DNA of 23,375 nt, taken from the NCBI GenBank assembly GCA_964426915.1, contig CAYRTD010000056.1:1-23375 (forward strand). The letters are read 5' to 3'. Origin of the DNA: CAYRTD01 sp964426915. GTDB taxonomy: Bacteria; Bacteroidota; Bacteroidia; Bacteroidales; GCA-2748055. The position numbers were made by a program, and so were the translations under genes. Position 1 is the stretch's first letter. The number at the start of each line of letters is the position of its first letter. The notes below the pieces were generated by a model. The model did no database searches. It had not been told where the DNA came from and saw nothing but the letters and a program-made list of their open reading frames with translations. This document shows positions 9,985 through 17,714 of this stretch, one piece after another.

Positions 9985-10308
9985 ATGTCACAGGAAAATC
10001 AGAACAAGAAACAGATAAATATTGAATTGAGTGATGAAGTTTCGCAGGGGACTTATTCAAATCTTGCTGTAATTACTCATTCAGCTGCAGAATTCATTCT
10101 GGATTTTGTGAGAATTATGCCGGGTGTACCCAAAGCACAGGTAAAATCCCGGATCATCCTTACTCCTGAACATGCAAAAAGATTAATGGCTGCACTTCAG
10201 GATAACATATCCAGATATGAATCAGCACATGGACCGATTAAAAATGTTGAAGGTTCCGGGGGAAGCAATGTGCCAATGAATTTTGGCGGGCCTTCCGCCC
10301 AGGCTTAA
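9985..10308 (+). CDS. DUF3467 family protein
   Basis: This 107-residue protein matches what I know of DUF3467 proteins. It has an N-terminal NIELSDEVSQGTYSNLA segment, then THSAAEFILDFVRIMPG (about 31-47), then a KSRIILTPEHAKRLMAALQD helix, and a low-complexity Gly/Ser/Pro tail. The family is small, lacks an assigned biochemical function, and is common in Bacteroidota. There is no signal peptide or membrane segment, so a cytoplasmic protein is expected. It begins 10 bases after the rpoC stop and is closed by its own terminator, so it must share the rpoBC transcript. That position suggests, but does not show, a link with RNA polymerase. Confidence 0.88.
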   Translation: MSQENQNKKQINIELSDEVSQGTYSNLAVITHSAAEFILDFVRIMPGVPKAQVKSRIILTPEHAKRLMAALQDNISRYESAHGPIKNVEGSGGSNVPMNFGGPSAQA

Positions 10309-10336
10309 CTTTCGACCATAACTCAAATATTTTTAC

Positions 10337-10364
10337 AACCCCGTTTTTTAACGGGGTTTTTTTT
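10337..10364 (+). terminator. Intrinsic terminator of the rpl-rpoBC-DUF3467 operon
   Basis: A perfect 9-bp stem AACCCCGTT (10337-10345) / AACGGGGTT (10350-10358) encloses a TTTT loop. It runs into an eight-T tract (10357-10364). This is a textbook Rho-independent terminator 28 bases after the DUF3467 stop. Confidence 0.93.
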
Positions 10365-10404
10365 CGAATCTCTCACAACAGCTTTACCGCAAAATATATT
10401 TTAT

Positions 10405-10412
10405 TATATTTG
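10405..10412 (+). promoter_or_regulatory. Bacteroidota-type -7 element for etfBA
   Basis: TATATTTG at 10405-10412 is an exact match to the Bacteroidota -7 consensus TAnnTTTG. A weak TTTA at 10383-10386, 18 bases upstream, is the only -33 candidate. The element lies 36 bases before the etfB ATG and just behind the preceding operon's terminator, where a promoter is expected. Confidence 0.6.
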
Positions 10413-10448
10413 TTCCCCATCAAATCTTATAATTCAAAAAAATTTTAT

Positions 10449-11324
10449 ATGAAGGGTTTAAAAATTATTGTACTGGCCAAACAGGTTCCGGATACCCGAA
10501 ACGTAGGGAAGGATGCAATGAAAGCAGACGGAACAGTAAACAGGGCCGCCTTAGAGGCTATTTTTAATCCTGAGGACCTGCATGCGCTTGAACTTGCCTT
10601 ACAGCTGAAAGAAAGAGTCGAAGGTTCTACTGTTACGCTTCTTTCCATGGGCCCCGGCAGAGCTGCTGAAATTATCAGGGAAGGTCTTTACCGAGGTGCA
10701 GATAATGGTTATTTGCTTACTGACAGGAAATTTGCCGGATCAGATACACTTGCAACATCTTATGCTCTATCCAAAGCTATTGATAAGATCAAACCTTATG
10801 ATGTTATTTTTGCAGGCCGTCAGGCTATCGACGGAGATACCGCTCAGGTAGGACCACAGGTAGCTGAGAAACTTAATCTGCCTCAAATTACGTATGCCGA
10901 AGAAATTTTGGACATTAAAAACAAAGAGATCCATATAAAACGAAGACTTGAAAGAGGGGTGGAAATTGTTTCAACAAATCTGCCTGTATTGGTTACAGTT
11001 CATAGTTCTGCCGAAGCCTGTCGTCCTAGAAATGCTCGTTTGGTTATGAAATTCAAACATGCTAAGACCGTAACGGAGCTTCAGGACATAAGTGAAGATT
11101 ATCTTGCATTATATCAGAGCAGGTCCTATCTGAAGATTGAAGAACTGGGGGCAGATGATATTGCTGTCGATGACAAGTCCCTTGGTCTCTCAGGTTCTCC
11201 TACGAAGGTAAAGAAGATTGAAAGCGTTGTTTTTAAGGCCAAGGAGTCAAAAGTACTTACACCTTCTGATAATGAAATCGATGATTTAATGAAAGAACTG
11301 ATAGAAAATCATACCATCGGTTAA
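10449..11324 (+). CDS. etfB: Electron transfer flavoprotein, beta subunit
   Basis: This 291-residue protein is EtfB, which with EtfA carries electrons from acyl-CoA dehydrogenases. Visible motifs (numbered from the ATG at 10449) are VPDT at 13-16, NPED at 40-43 and GRQAIDGDTAQVGPQVAE at 123-140. The last motif resembles bifurcating ETFs rather than mitochondrial-type EtfB, which has AIDDDCNQTG there. A longer frame opens at a TTG at 10410, but that codon lies inside the -7 promoter element. ATG 10449 gives the normal MKGLKIIVLAKQVPD N-terminus and is therefore chosen. It is first in an operon with etfA (31 bases downstream) and an acyl-CoA dehydrogenase. Confidence 0.95.
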   Translation: MKGLKIIVLAKQVPDTRNVGKDAMKADGTVNRAALEAIFNPEDLHALELALQLKERVEGSTVTLLSMGPGRAAEIIREGLYRGADNGYLLTDRKFAGSDTLATSYALSKAIDKIKPYDVIFAGRQAIDGDTAQVGPQVAEKLNLPQITYAEEILDIKNKEIHIKRRLERGVEIVSTNLPVLVTVHSSAEACRPRNARLVMKFKHAKTVTELQDISEDYLALYQSRSYLKIEELGADDIAVDDKSLGLSGSPTKVKKIESVVFKAKESKVLTPSDNEIDDLMKELIENHTIG

Positions 11325-11355
11325 ATCTTTCTGTTAAACCCAAAAACCAAGAAAA

Positions 11356-12375
11356 GTGAACAACATTTTTGTATACTGTGAAATTGAAGGAAAAGAGATT
11401 GCCGATGTGAGCCTGGAACTCATTACGAAAGCCAGATCTCTTGCCGATCAGCTTGATTGTAAGGTTGAAGCCCTTGTACTGGGCTCAGACCTCAATGGCA
11501 TTGATAAGAAATTATATAAATTCGGTGCCGATATTGTACACGTTGGTGATGATAAGCGATTATTCCCCTATCTTACTCTTCCTCATGTAAAGGTGGTAAA
11601 TGCAATTTTCAAAAAGGAAAAACCCCAGATAGCATTGTTTGGTGCAAGTTCAATTGGCCGGGACCTGGCCCCCAGGGTAGCTTCTGCTTTGAAGTGTGGA
11701 CTCACAGCCGATTGTACAAGTCTTGAGATAGGGGAACACTACGAAAAGAAAACGGATACCAACTATAAAAACCTGCTTTTCCAGATACGTCCGGCCTTTG
11801 GCGGAAATATCGTTGCCACAATTATAAATCCTGAAACTCGCCCCCAGCTTGCAACAGTAAGAGAGGGAGTTATGAAAATGGAAGTCGTTAATGAGGACCA
11901 TAAAGGACAACTAAAGAAAATCAAAGTCGATGAATTGTTTGATGATACTGATTTTGTGGTGAGTATTGTTGAAAGGCACATGGAAAACAAAAAAGTGAAC
12001 ATTAAAAATGCCGGGATCATCATTGCTGGTGGTTACGGAGTGGGATCAAAGCAAAACTTTCAGCTTTTGTTTGATCTTGCGGATGTTCTCGGAGCTGAAG
12101 TAGGTGGTTCCCGGGCTGCAGTAGATGCTGGTTTTGTTGAGCACGAGAGACAGATTGGTCAAACCGGGGTAACGGTAAGACCGAAGCTCTACATTGCCTG
12201 CGGTATCTCCGGCCAGATACAGCACCGTGCAGGCATGGCAGATTCAGCTATGGTGATTTCTGTAAATACAGATGCTCATGCACCTATTAATAAGATCGCA
12301 GATTATGTGATTACCGGAGATATAGCCGAGGTTCTGCCGAAAATGATTACATATTATAAGAAAAACTCCAAGTAA
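11356..12375 (+). CDS. etfA: Electron transfer flavoprotein, alpha subunit
   Basis: This 339-residue protein is EtfA, the FAD-binding partner of EtfB. The C-terminal FAD domain is clear: GGYGVGS near residue 225, GGSRAAVDAG at 250-259, RQIGQTG at 265-271, and LYIACGISGQIQHRAGM at 278-294. These are the classic ETF-alpha FAD-binding segments. The N-terminal alpha/beta domain begins NNIFVYCEIEGKEI. The start codon is GTG (11356); no earlier in-frame start fits the family N-terminus, and the gap to etfB is 31 bases. It lies between etfB and the dehydrogenase gene, as in other Bacteroidota loci that pair these three genes. Confidence 0.95.
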   Translation: MNNIFVYCEIEGKEIADVSLELITKARSLADQLDCKVEALVLGSDLNGIDKKLYKFGADIVHVGDDKRLFPYLTLPHVKVVNAIFKKEKPQIALFGASSIGRDLAPRVASALKCGLTADCTSLEIGEHYEKKTDTNYKNLLFQIRPAFGGNIVATIINPETRPQLATVREGVMKMEVVNEDHKGQLKKIKVDELFDDTDFVVSIVERHMENKKVNIKNAGIIIAGGYGVGSKQNFQLLFDLADVLGAEVGGSRAAVDAGFVEHERQIGQTGVTVRPKLYIACGISGQIQHRAGMADSAMVISVNTDAHAPINKIADYVITGDIAEVLPKMITYYKKNSK

Positions 12376-12404
12376 GGACGGATTTTAATTTTAAAGAAGA
12401 AAAA

Positions 12405-14126
12405 ATGGCAAATTATTATAACGATAATAAGGATCTTAGATTTCATTTGGAACATCCGCTAATGAAAAAGATCGTTGAGCTCAAAGAGAACAACTTTGCG
12501 GATAAGGATGAATTTGATTATGCACCTGTTGACCATGAAGATGCAATGGATAACTACCATAAGGCACTCGAAATTATTGGCGAAATAAGTGGGGATGTCA
12601 TTGCTCCGAATGCTGAATCTGTTGATAAAGAGGGACCTCAGTTGGTCAATAATGAGGTGGTTTATGCAAAGGGTACTCAGGAAAACCATGATGTATTAAC
12701 TAAAGCCGGTCTTATCGGCATGTCCCTGCCCAGAAAGTATGAGGGATTGAATTTCCCTGTGGTTCCTTATGTTATGGCTGCGGAAATCGTTAGCAGAGCT
12801 GACGCAGGGTTTGCAAATATCTGGGGACTCCAGGATTGTGCAGAGACCCTCCACGAATTTGCTTCCGAAGAGATAAAAGAAGACTTTCTGCCTAGGTTTT
12901 CAAAAGGAGCAACCGCTGCAATGGTCCTAACAGAACCCGATGCCGGCTCCGACCTTCAGGCTGTTCAACTGAAGGGTAAACAGTCAATTAGTGCCAGTTA
13001 TGATAAGGAAAAGGATATCTACTATCTGAATGGAGTGAAAAGGTTTATTACCAATGGAGATGCAGATATTGCGCTTGTACTTGCCCGTTCTGAAGAAGAC
13101 ACCGCAGATGCCAGGGGACTTTCCCTGTTTGTTTATGACCGGACAGATCAGGCGGTAAAAATAAGGAGAATTGAAAATAAGCTTGGGATTAAGGGATCTC
13201 CTACCTGTGAGATGGTATTTAATAATGCCCCTGCAAAACTCGTAGGAGACCGTAAAATGGGACTCATTAAGTATGTCATGTCCCTGATGAATTCCGCAAG
13301 ACTGGGTATTGGTGCTCAATCGGTCGGTTTGGCTGAGGCCGCTTATCGTGAAGCTCTTAAATATGCACATGAACGAATTCAGTTCGGTAAACCTATCATA
13401 AAATTTCCAGCGGTTTATGAAATGTTGCGTTTAATGCAGGTGAAAACAATGGCGATCCGAAGCTTATTGTACGAAACCTCCCGCTTCGTTGACATATATA
13501 AAGCCTATTCCTTTGCTTCGGATCTGAGAAAACTGGAGCCTGAAGAAAGAAAAGAAGCCAAAAAATATCAGAGGCTGGCTGATGTGTTTACCCCTTTACT
13601 GAAGCTTGTTTCTTCGGAATATAGCAACCAGATTAGCTATGACTCACTTCAGGTCCATGGCGGAGCCGGCTTCATGAAAGATTTTCCAATTGAACGAATA
13701 TACCGGGATGCCCGTATTACCTCCATTTATGAAGGAACATCCCAGCTTCAGGTTGTTGCTGCTATCAGAGGAGTGGGAACACATGCATACATTAACCGGA
13801 TCAGGGAATATGAAGAACAGGATCTGATTCCGGAACTCGAATATCTTCGCAAGACTCTTATCAATATGACAGAGGAATATCAAGATATGACAACTTATGT
13901 CGATGAGTATGATGATAATGAATATCTCGACTTCCATGCAAGAAGACTCGTGGAGATGGCTGGTAATATTATTATGGGTTATCTGCTTCTTCATGACTCA
14001 ATGAGAGATGAAGATTACCGGAATGCTGCTGAGATCTTTATTAAGACAACTGTTTCAGAAAACCGACAAAAAGCGGATTATATTCGTAATTCCGAAATTA
14101 AGGATCTGGGCATATTTAAATATTAA
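12405..14126 (+). CDS. Acyl-CoA dehydrogenase family protein
   Basis: This 573-residue protein is a flavin acyl-CoA dehydrogenase, longer than the ~380-residue short/medium-chain enzymes. The core shows MVLTEPDAGSD (about 172-182), the FAD/substrate segment FITNGDAD, and the C-terminal ERIQFGKPIIKFPAVYEML. QVHGGAGFMKDFPIERIYRD is followed by IYEGTSQLQ, whose E443 aligns with the catalytic base of medium-chain enzymes. Roughly 110 further residues form a mostly helical, acidic C-terminal extension. It starts 29 bases after etfA and is followed by a terminator, so EtfAB is the probable electron acceptor. Substrate chain length cannot be read from the sequence. Confidence 0.93.
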   Translation: MANYYNDNKDLRFHLEHPLMKKIVELKENNFADKDEFDYAPVDHEDAMDNYHKALEIIGEISGDVIAPNAESVDKEGPQLVNNEVVYAKGTQENHDVLTKAGLIGMSLPRKYEGLNFPVVPYVMAAEIVSRADAGFANIWGLQDCAETLHEFASEEIKEDFLPRFSKGATAAMVLTEPDAGSDLQAVQLKGKQSISASYDKEKDIYYLNGVKRFITNGDADIALVLARSEEDTADARGLSLFVYDRTDQAVKIRRIENKLGIKGSPTCEMVFNNAPAKLVGDRKMGLIKYVMSLMNSARLGIGAQSVGLAEAAYREALKYAHERIQFGKPIIKFPAVYEMLRLMQVKTMAIRSLLYETSRFVDIYKAYSFASDLRKLEPEERKEAKKYQRLADVFTPLLKLVSSEYSNQISYDSLQVHGGAGFMKDFPIERIYRDARITSIYEGTSQLQVVAAIRGVGTHAYINRIREYEEQDLIPELEYLRKTLINMTEEYQDMTTYVDEYDDNEYLDFHARRLVEMAGNIIMGYLLLHDSMRDEDYRNAAEIFIKTTVSENRQKADYIRNSEIKDLGIFKY

Positions 14127-14145
14127 ATAATAAGTTTTATTAAAG

Positions 14146-14184
14146 AACCGCTCAGTTAGTTTGTTATCTGAAGCGGTTTTTTTT
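14146..14184 (+). terminator. Intrinsic terminator of the etfBA-acyl-CoA dehydrogenase operon
   Basis: AACCGCT-CAG (14146-14155) pairs with CTGAAGCGGTT (14168-14178) with one bulged base, and is followed by eight T residues (14177-14184). It lies 20 bases after the dehydrogenase stop. Confidence 0.9.
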
Positions 14185-14230
14185 ATTATTGTAAGATATT
14201 AACATTTGGGTTATTTCATAAAGCTGTCTA

Positions 14231-14260
14231 TTGTTCGTATAAATTATGGTATGAATTTTG
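14231..14260 (+). promoter_or_regulatory. Possible sigma-A-type promoter
   Basis: TTG at 14231-14233 is followed after exactly 19 bases by GAATTTTG (14253-14260). The latter is one mismatch from the Bacteroidota -7 consensus TAnnTTTG. The spacing fits the known 19-21 base distance. It sits between the preceding terminator and the next gene, so a promoter is needed about here. Not proven. Confidence 0.45.
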
Positions 14261-14274
14261 CCCATATTTTGATC

Positions 14275-14282
14275 AGGAGGAG
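14275..14282 (+). promoter_or_regulatory. Strong Shine-Dalgarno sequence
   Basis: AGGAGGAG at 14275-14282 ends 8 bases before the ATG at 14291. None of the other genes in this window has such a complete anti-16S match at this distance, and Bacteroidota generally use AT-rich leaders instead. It fixes the start of the following gene. Confidence 0.7.
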
Positions 14283-14290
14283 ATAGAAAA

Positions 14291-14752
14291 ATGCAAAATT
14301 TAGTTAACAAAATATTAAGAGTCCTCAAGGATCATGTGAATAGCAATAACCAGGAGATCCAATATAATCAGGATGAGATAAACAGGATGATTTCCAGCTT
14401 TTCAGAAAAATATACTGAAAAGGATCTTGAATATAAAAATGCTCTCAATAAGGAACTTCTGGGAGAAAATGAAGATTTTATTCAGATTCAGCTGCAACTT
14501 AATGAGTTTATGGAAAAATACGGTCACTTATTTGCTGAAAATGAAGATGTTGAAAATGAAGATATTGACGATGGCTTCGAAACAGATTTGTTGCCCTATT
14601 TCAACAAAACTGTAAAAGGCCATTTGAAGTATGACCATAAGCATCCACAGTATAATAACACTCGCTTTTTTAATAAGTTGCTCAGATACTATGAAGAGAT
14701 CGAAGATTATGAAATGTGTGATCAGCTTATACGGATGAAAAAAATAAATTAA
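14291..14752 (+). CDS. Hypothetical acidic protein
   Basis: I do not recognise this 153-residue protein. It has no signal peptide or membrane segment and should be cytoplasmic. The first ~70 residues are polar and probably helical. Residues about 83-97 are a run dominated by Glu, Asp and Asn (ENEDVENEDIDDGFE). The C-terminal third is basic/aromatic and ends in a helix FFNKLLRYYEEIEDYEMCDQ (residues 127-146). The start is set by a strong Shine-Dalgarno. It has its own promoter candidate and lies 26 bases before the DUF2520 gene, so it probably leads that operon. No function can be assigned. Confidence 0.8.
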   Translation: MQNLVNKILRVLKDHVNSNNQEIQYNQDEINRMISSFSEKYTEKDLEYKNALNKELLGENEDFIQIQLQLNEFMEKYGHLFAENEDVENEDIDDGFETDLLPYFNKTVKGHLKYDHKHPQYNNTRFFNKLLRYYEEIEDYEMCDQLIRMKKIN

Positions 14753-14778
14753 TTGCTGTTTAATGCAATTCTTTTGAG

Positions 14779-15585
14779 ATGTATGAGTTTGGTGATAGCA
14801 ATTCAAAACCATCCTTTATTGTCATAGGAGCCGGAAATGTGGGTACTCACATTGCGCTGAAAATGAATTCAATGGGTTTTCTTCCTGTTCAGATCATAAA
14901 CCGTAGTCAGGAGAAAGCAAAAAAACTGGCTGATCTTACCAACTGTAACAATTATACCACAGATCTGAAGAAGATTTCCCGCTCCGATTTTATTCTTGTG
15001 ACAGTTAATGACGACTCCCTTCAAGATGTGCTAAATAGAACAGAGGCGGGAAATACACCCGTATTTCATTGTTCCGGGAGTACTTCAATGTCCGTATTTC
15101 CTACAAAAATTCCACACCATGGGGTTCTTTATCCACTACAGACATTTAGCCTGTGGCGTGATCCTGATTTCGAAGAAATACCTTTTCTTCTCGAAGCTTC
15201 CGATGATCAAACAATGCATTTTCTTAAAAATATTGCCAGGGAAATGAGTAATCATATTCTCGAAATCAACTCGGAAGATCGTCTGAAATATCACATAGCT
15301 GCCGTATTTGCGAGTAATTTTGTAAATCATTTCCTGACTCTGGCTTACGATTATCTGAGAAACCATGATCTTCATGCCAATGTCCTGAATCCACTAATAC
15401 AGGAAACTTTCCTCAAATTTATTGAAGGAGGCGATTTAAATACTCAAACAGGTCCAGCTGTCAGAGAAGATAAGAAAACACTTCAAAAACACGAGGAAAT
15501 GTTGAAAAATGACCCTGACTTTCAAAAAATATATACTTTTGTAAGCAGAAGTATAATTAATCATAAAATAAAAGAAGAAAAATAA
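14779..15585 (+). CDS. Rossmann-like and DUF2520 domain protein
   Basis: This 268-residue protein has an N-terminal NAD(P)-binding Rossmann fold with GAGNVG at residues 17-22 preceded by the hydrophobic strand FIVI. It continues with a second strand FILVTVNDDSL and FHCSGSTSMSVF. The C-terminal helical half (HGVLYPLQTFSL, KYHIAAVFASNFVNHFLTLA) is characteristic of the DUF2520 domain, related to the ketopantoate-reductase / F420-dependent oxidoreductase fold. The substrate is unknown. It ends 3 bases before the HAD gene. From memory, DUF2520, HAD, UbiA and Maf genes are neighbours in many Bacteroidota, which suggests a shared pathway. Confidence 0.85.
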   Translation: MYEFGDSNSKPSFIVIGAGNVGTHIALKMNSMGFLPVQIINRSQEKAKKLADLTNCNNYTTDLKKISRSDFILVTVNDDSLQDVLNRTEAGNTPVFHCSGSTSMSVFPTKIPHHGVLYPLQTFSLWRDPDFEEIPFLLEASDDQTMHFLKNIAREMSNHILEINSEDRLKYHIAAVFASNFVNHFLTLAYDYLRNHDLHANVLNPLIQETFLKFIEGGDLNTQTGPAVREDKKTLQKHEEMLKNDPDFQKIYTFVSRSIINHKIKEEK

Positions 15586-15588
15586 TTC

Positions 15589-16110
15589 ATGGGGAATTTT
15601 AAAGAGGATTTGCGTAAAGTAAAAGCCTTTATTTTTGATGTAGATGGAGTTTTTTCAACGAGTAAGATTATTTTACATCCATCGGGAGATATGATGCGGA
15701 CAATGAATATCAAGGATGGCTTTGCCTGTTTTTTTCTTATCAAGAAAGGCTTTCCGGTGGGGATTATTACAGGTGGCAATTCGGAATCAGTAAGAATGAG
15801 ATTTCAAAAACTGGGTGTAAAGGACATTTATATGAATTCCACTAATAAGATGAAGGATTTTGATGACTTCACAGGAAAATATGATCTCAAACCTGAAAAT
15901 GTTCTCTACATGGGTGATGACCTACCGGATTATGAAGTTATGAGAAAAACCGGAATCCCAACTTGCCCTGCTGATGCAGTAGAAGAAATAAAATCCATAT
16001 CGAGGTACATTTCTGATAAAAACGGAGGAGAAGGATGTGTCAGGGATGTGATTGAACAGGTTTTACGGTTGAATGGGTACTGGATGGATAGTGAAACCTT
16101 CTCCTGGTAA
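15589..16110 (+). CDS. HAD-superfamily phosphatase, KdsC-like
   Basis: This 173-residue protein is a small HAD phosphatase of the KdsC (KDO-8-phosphate phosphatase) class, which lacks a cap domain and works as an oligomer. Motif I is DVDGV with D17 and D19. Motif II is T61 in GIITGGN. The motif III lysine is probably K87. Motif IV is GDDLPD with D110, D111 and D114. Length and the IKDGF segment near residue 41 fit KdsC, but motif I continues VFSTSK instead of the usual VLTDG. No KDO biosynthesis gene is adjacent. A phosphatase is certain; KDO-8-phosphate as its substrate is only one option. Confidence 0.88.
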   Translation: MGNFKEDLRKVKAFIFDVDGVFSTSKIILHPSGDMMRTMNIKDGFACFFLIKKGFPVGIITGGNSESVRMRFQKLGVKDIYMNSTNKMKDFDDFTGKYDLKPENVLYMGDDLPDYEVMRKTGIPTCPADAVEEIKSISRYISDKNGGEGCVRDVIEQVLRLNGYWMDSETFSW

Positions 16111-16121
16111 AAGAGCTTCCG

Positions 16122-17096
16122 ATGATAAAAGCAATAAGCCGGTTAATTCGATTGCCAAATCTTTTAATTATTGCTGGTACGCAATATCTTATGAGATATA
16201 TGGTCGTTGCCCCATTTCTGGAAATTAATGGTTTTGAATTGCAGTTGAGTAATTTCCATTTCGCCATACTGGTATTGTCTACTATTTTTATTGCTGCTGC
16301 AGGTTATGCAATCAATGATTATTTCGATACCAAAACCGATAGGGTAAATAAACCTGATTCAGTAGTTATTGACAAACAGATATCCCGGCAGCTAGCCATT
16401 AATCTTCATACCATATTCAACATTATAGGTGTGGGAACAGGTGTTTATCTTTCTTTTCACATTAAGGTGCCGGGCTTATCTCTGTTGTTTTTACTCACCG
16501 CTGGATTGCTTTGGTTTTATTCAACAAATTACAAACGTCAGTTTTTTATAGGGAATTTTATTGTCAGTTTTCTTATTGGAATTGTTCCTATGATCGTTGT
16601 ATTGTTTGAGCTTCCATTATTAAACCGGGAATACGGTGAAATCATGCTGAAAGCCGGGGCGAATTTTAATTATATTTTCTATTGGGTTGCAGGTTTTTCA
16701 TTTTTTGCCTTCTTAACCAATTTTATCCGTGAAATAATCAAGGATGCAGAGGATTATGAAGGAGACAGTGCTTATGGTATGAATACCTTCCCCATTCAGC
16801 TTGGAATGTCTTACACAAAGGTTTTTATCATTTTCCTGATCCTTAGTCTTTTAGGAATTTTGACTTATGTGGTCTTTAAATACATTTTGCTGAGTAGTGA
16901 AAAATTCGATTTTATCTCTGCGATCTATTTTTTAGTGACCATTTTCATTCCTCTTTTATTTATTATTTTTCAAATAGCTATTGCAAAAAACAAAAGAGAT
17001 TATCATCTTTCGAGTCAGATACTGAAGCTAGTCATGCTTTTCGGAGTTTTATACTCATTTATGGTTTATTATATGCTAAACTTCAGGGTAAACTGA
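16122..17096 (+). CDS. UbiA-family prenyltransferase
   Basis: This 324-residue polytopic membrane protein has the two UbiA aspartate motifs: NDYFDTKTD at residues 65-73, and DAEDYEGD at 208-215 within REIIKDAEDYEGD. These bind Mg2+-prenyl diphosphate. About eight to nine hydrophobic segments are visible. The family transfers isoprenoid chains to aromatic or polar acceptors (menaquinone precursors, heme O, glycerol-phosphate ethers). Bacteroidota homologues in this genomic context are often annotated as geranylgeranylglycerol-phosphate geranylgeranyltransferase; the sequence alone does not prove that acceptor. It starts 11 bases after the HAD gene and ends 6 bases before maf. Confidence 0.88.
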   Translation: MIKAISRLIRLPNLLIIAGTQYLMRYMVVAPFLEINGFELQLSNFHFAILVLSTIFIAAAGYAINDYFDTKTDRVNKPDSVVIDKQISRQLAINLHTIFNIIGVGTGVYLSFHIKVPGLSLLFLLTAGLLWFYSTNYKRQFFIGNFIVSFLIGIVPMIVVLFELPLLNREYGEIMLKAGANFNYIFYWVAGFSFFAFLTNFIREIIKDAEDYEGDSAYGMNTFPIQLGMSYTKVFIIFLILSLLGILTYVVFKYILLSSEKFDFISAIYFLVTIFIPLLFIIFQIAIAKNKRDYHLSSQILKLVMLFGVLYSFMVYYMLNFRVN

Positions 17097-17102
17097 CTTT
17101 TT

Positions 17103-17702
17103 ATGCTACTGGATGAACTGAAGGATTACAATCTTATACTTGCTTCCAAATCGCCAAGGAGACACCATCTGTTGAAAGAAATTGGTTTGTCTTTTTCCGT
17201 AAGTGATCTTCACGAAGTAGATGAAACCTTCCCTGAAGAGATGAATAAATATGAAATTCCTGTTTTCCTGGCAGAACTGAAATCTAACGCTTTTTCCGCT
17301 CAACTGGGCAAAAAGGATATTCTCATCACCGCCGATACCATTGTATGGTTTAAGAACAAAGTTATAAACAAACCTGCGGGTCGAAAAGAGGCAATTGAAT
17401 TTCTAGAAAAGCTTTCCGGAAATATGCATGAGGTATTAACCGGAGTATGTATCAGAGGACCATCAAAACGAGTAAGTTTTTATTCTCATTCGGAAGTGTA
17501 TTTTAGTAACCTTAGTGAGGAGGAGATCGTTTATTATATTGACACATTCAAACCCTTTGATAAAGCCGGCGCATATGGTATTCAGGAATGGATCGGATAT
17601 ATTGGTATAAATGAAATCCGTGGTTCGTTTTTTAATGTAATGGGGATGCCGGTACAGCTTCTGTATCATAATCTTGGGGAGTATGTTAAAAATTTTAAAT
17701 AA
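17103..17702 (+). CDS. maf: Maf-family nucleoside triphosphate pyrophosphatase
   Basis: This 199-residue protein belongs to the Maf family, which hydrolyses dTTP/UTP or modified nucleotides to monophosphates. The N-terminal signature ASKSPRR is at residues 14-20, TADT at 77-80, NKPAGRKEA at 89-97, and DKAGAYGIQ at 153-161 (the conserved KAGAYxIQ block). The C-terminus GSFFNVMGMPVQLLY is typical of the dTTP/UTP-specific (YhdE) subgroup. It lies 6 bases after the prenyltransferase and 12 bases before the S46 peptidase, so it is cotranscribed. A house-cleaning role is inferred from the family. Confidence 0.93.
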   Translation: MLLDELKDYNLILASKSPRRHHLLKEIGLSFSVSDLHEVDETFPEEMNKYEIPVFLAELKSNAFSAQLGKKDILITADTIVWFKNKVINKPAGRKEAIEFLEKLSGNMHEVLTGVCIRGPSKRVSFYSHSEVYFSNLSEEEIVYYIDTFKPFDKAGAYGIQEWIGYIGINEIRGSFFNVMGMPVQLLYHNLGEYVKNFK

Positions 17703-17714
17703 CAGGATCGAAGA

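Noticed and set aside
10410..10448. N-terminal extension of EtfB from an upstream TTG
   Set aside because: The TTG is part of the -7 promoter element TATATTTG, the added residues (MFPIKSYNSKKFY) are not in the family, and ATG 10449 gives the canonical N-terminus.
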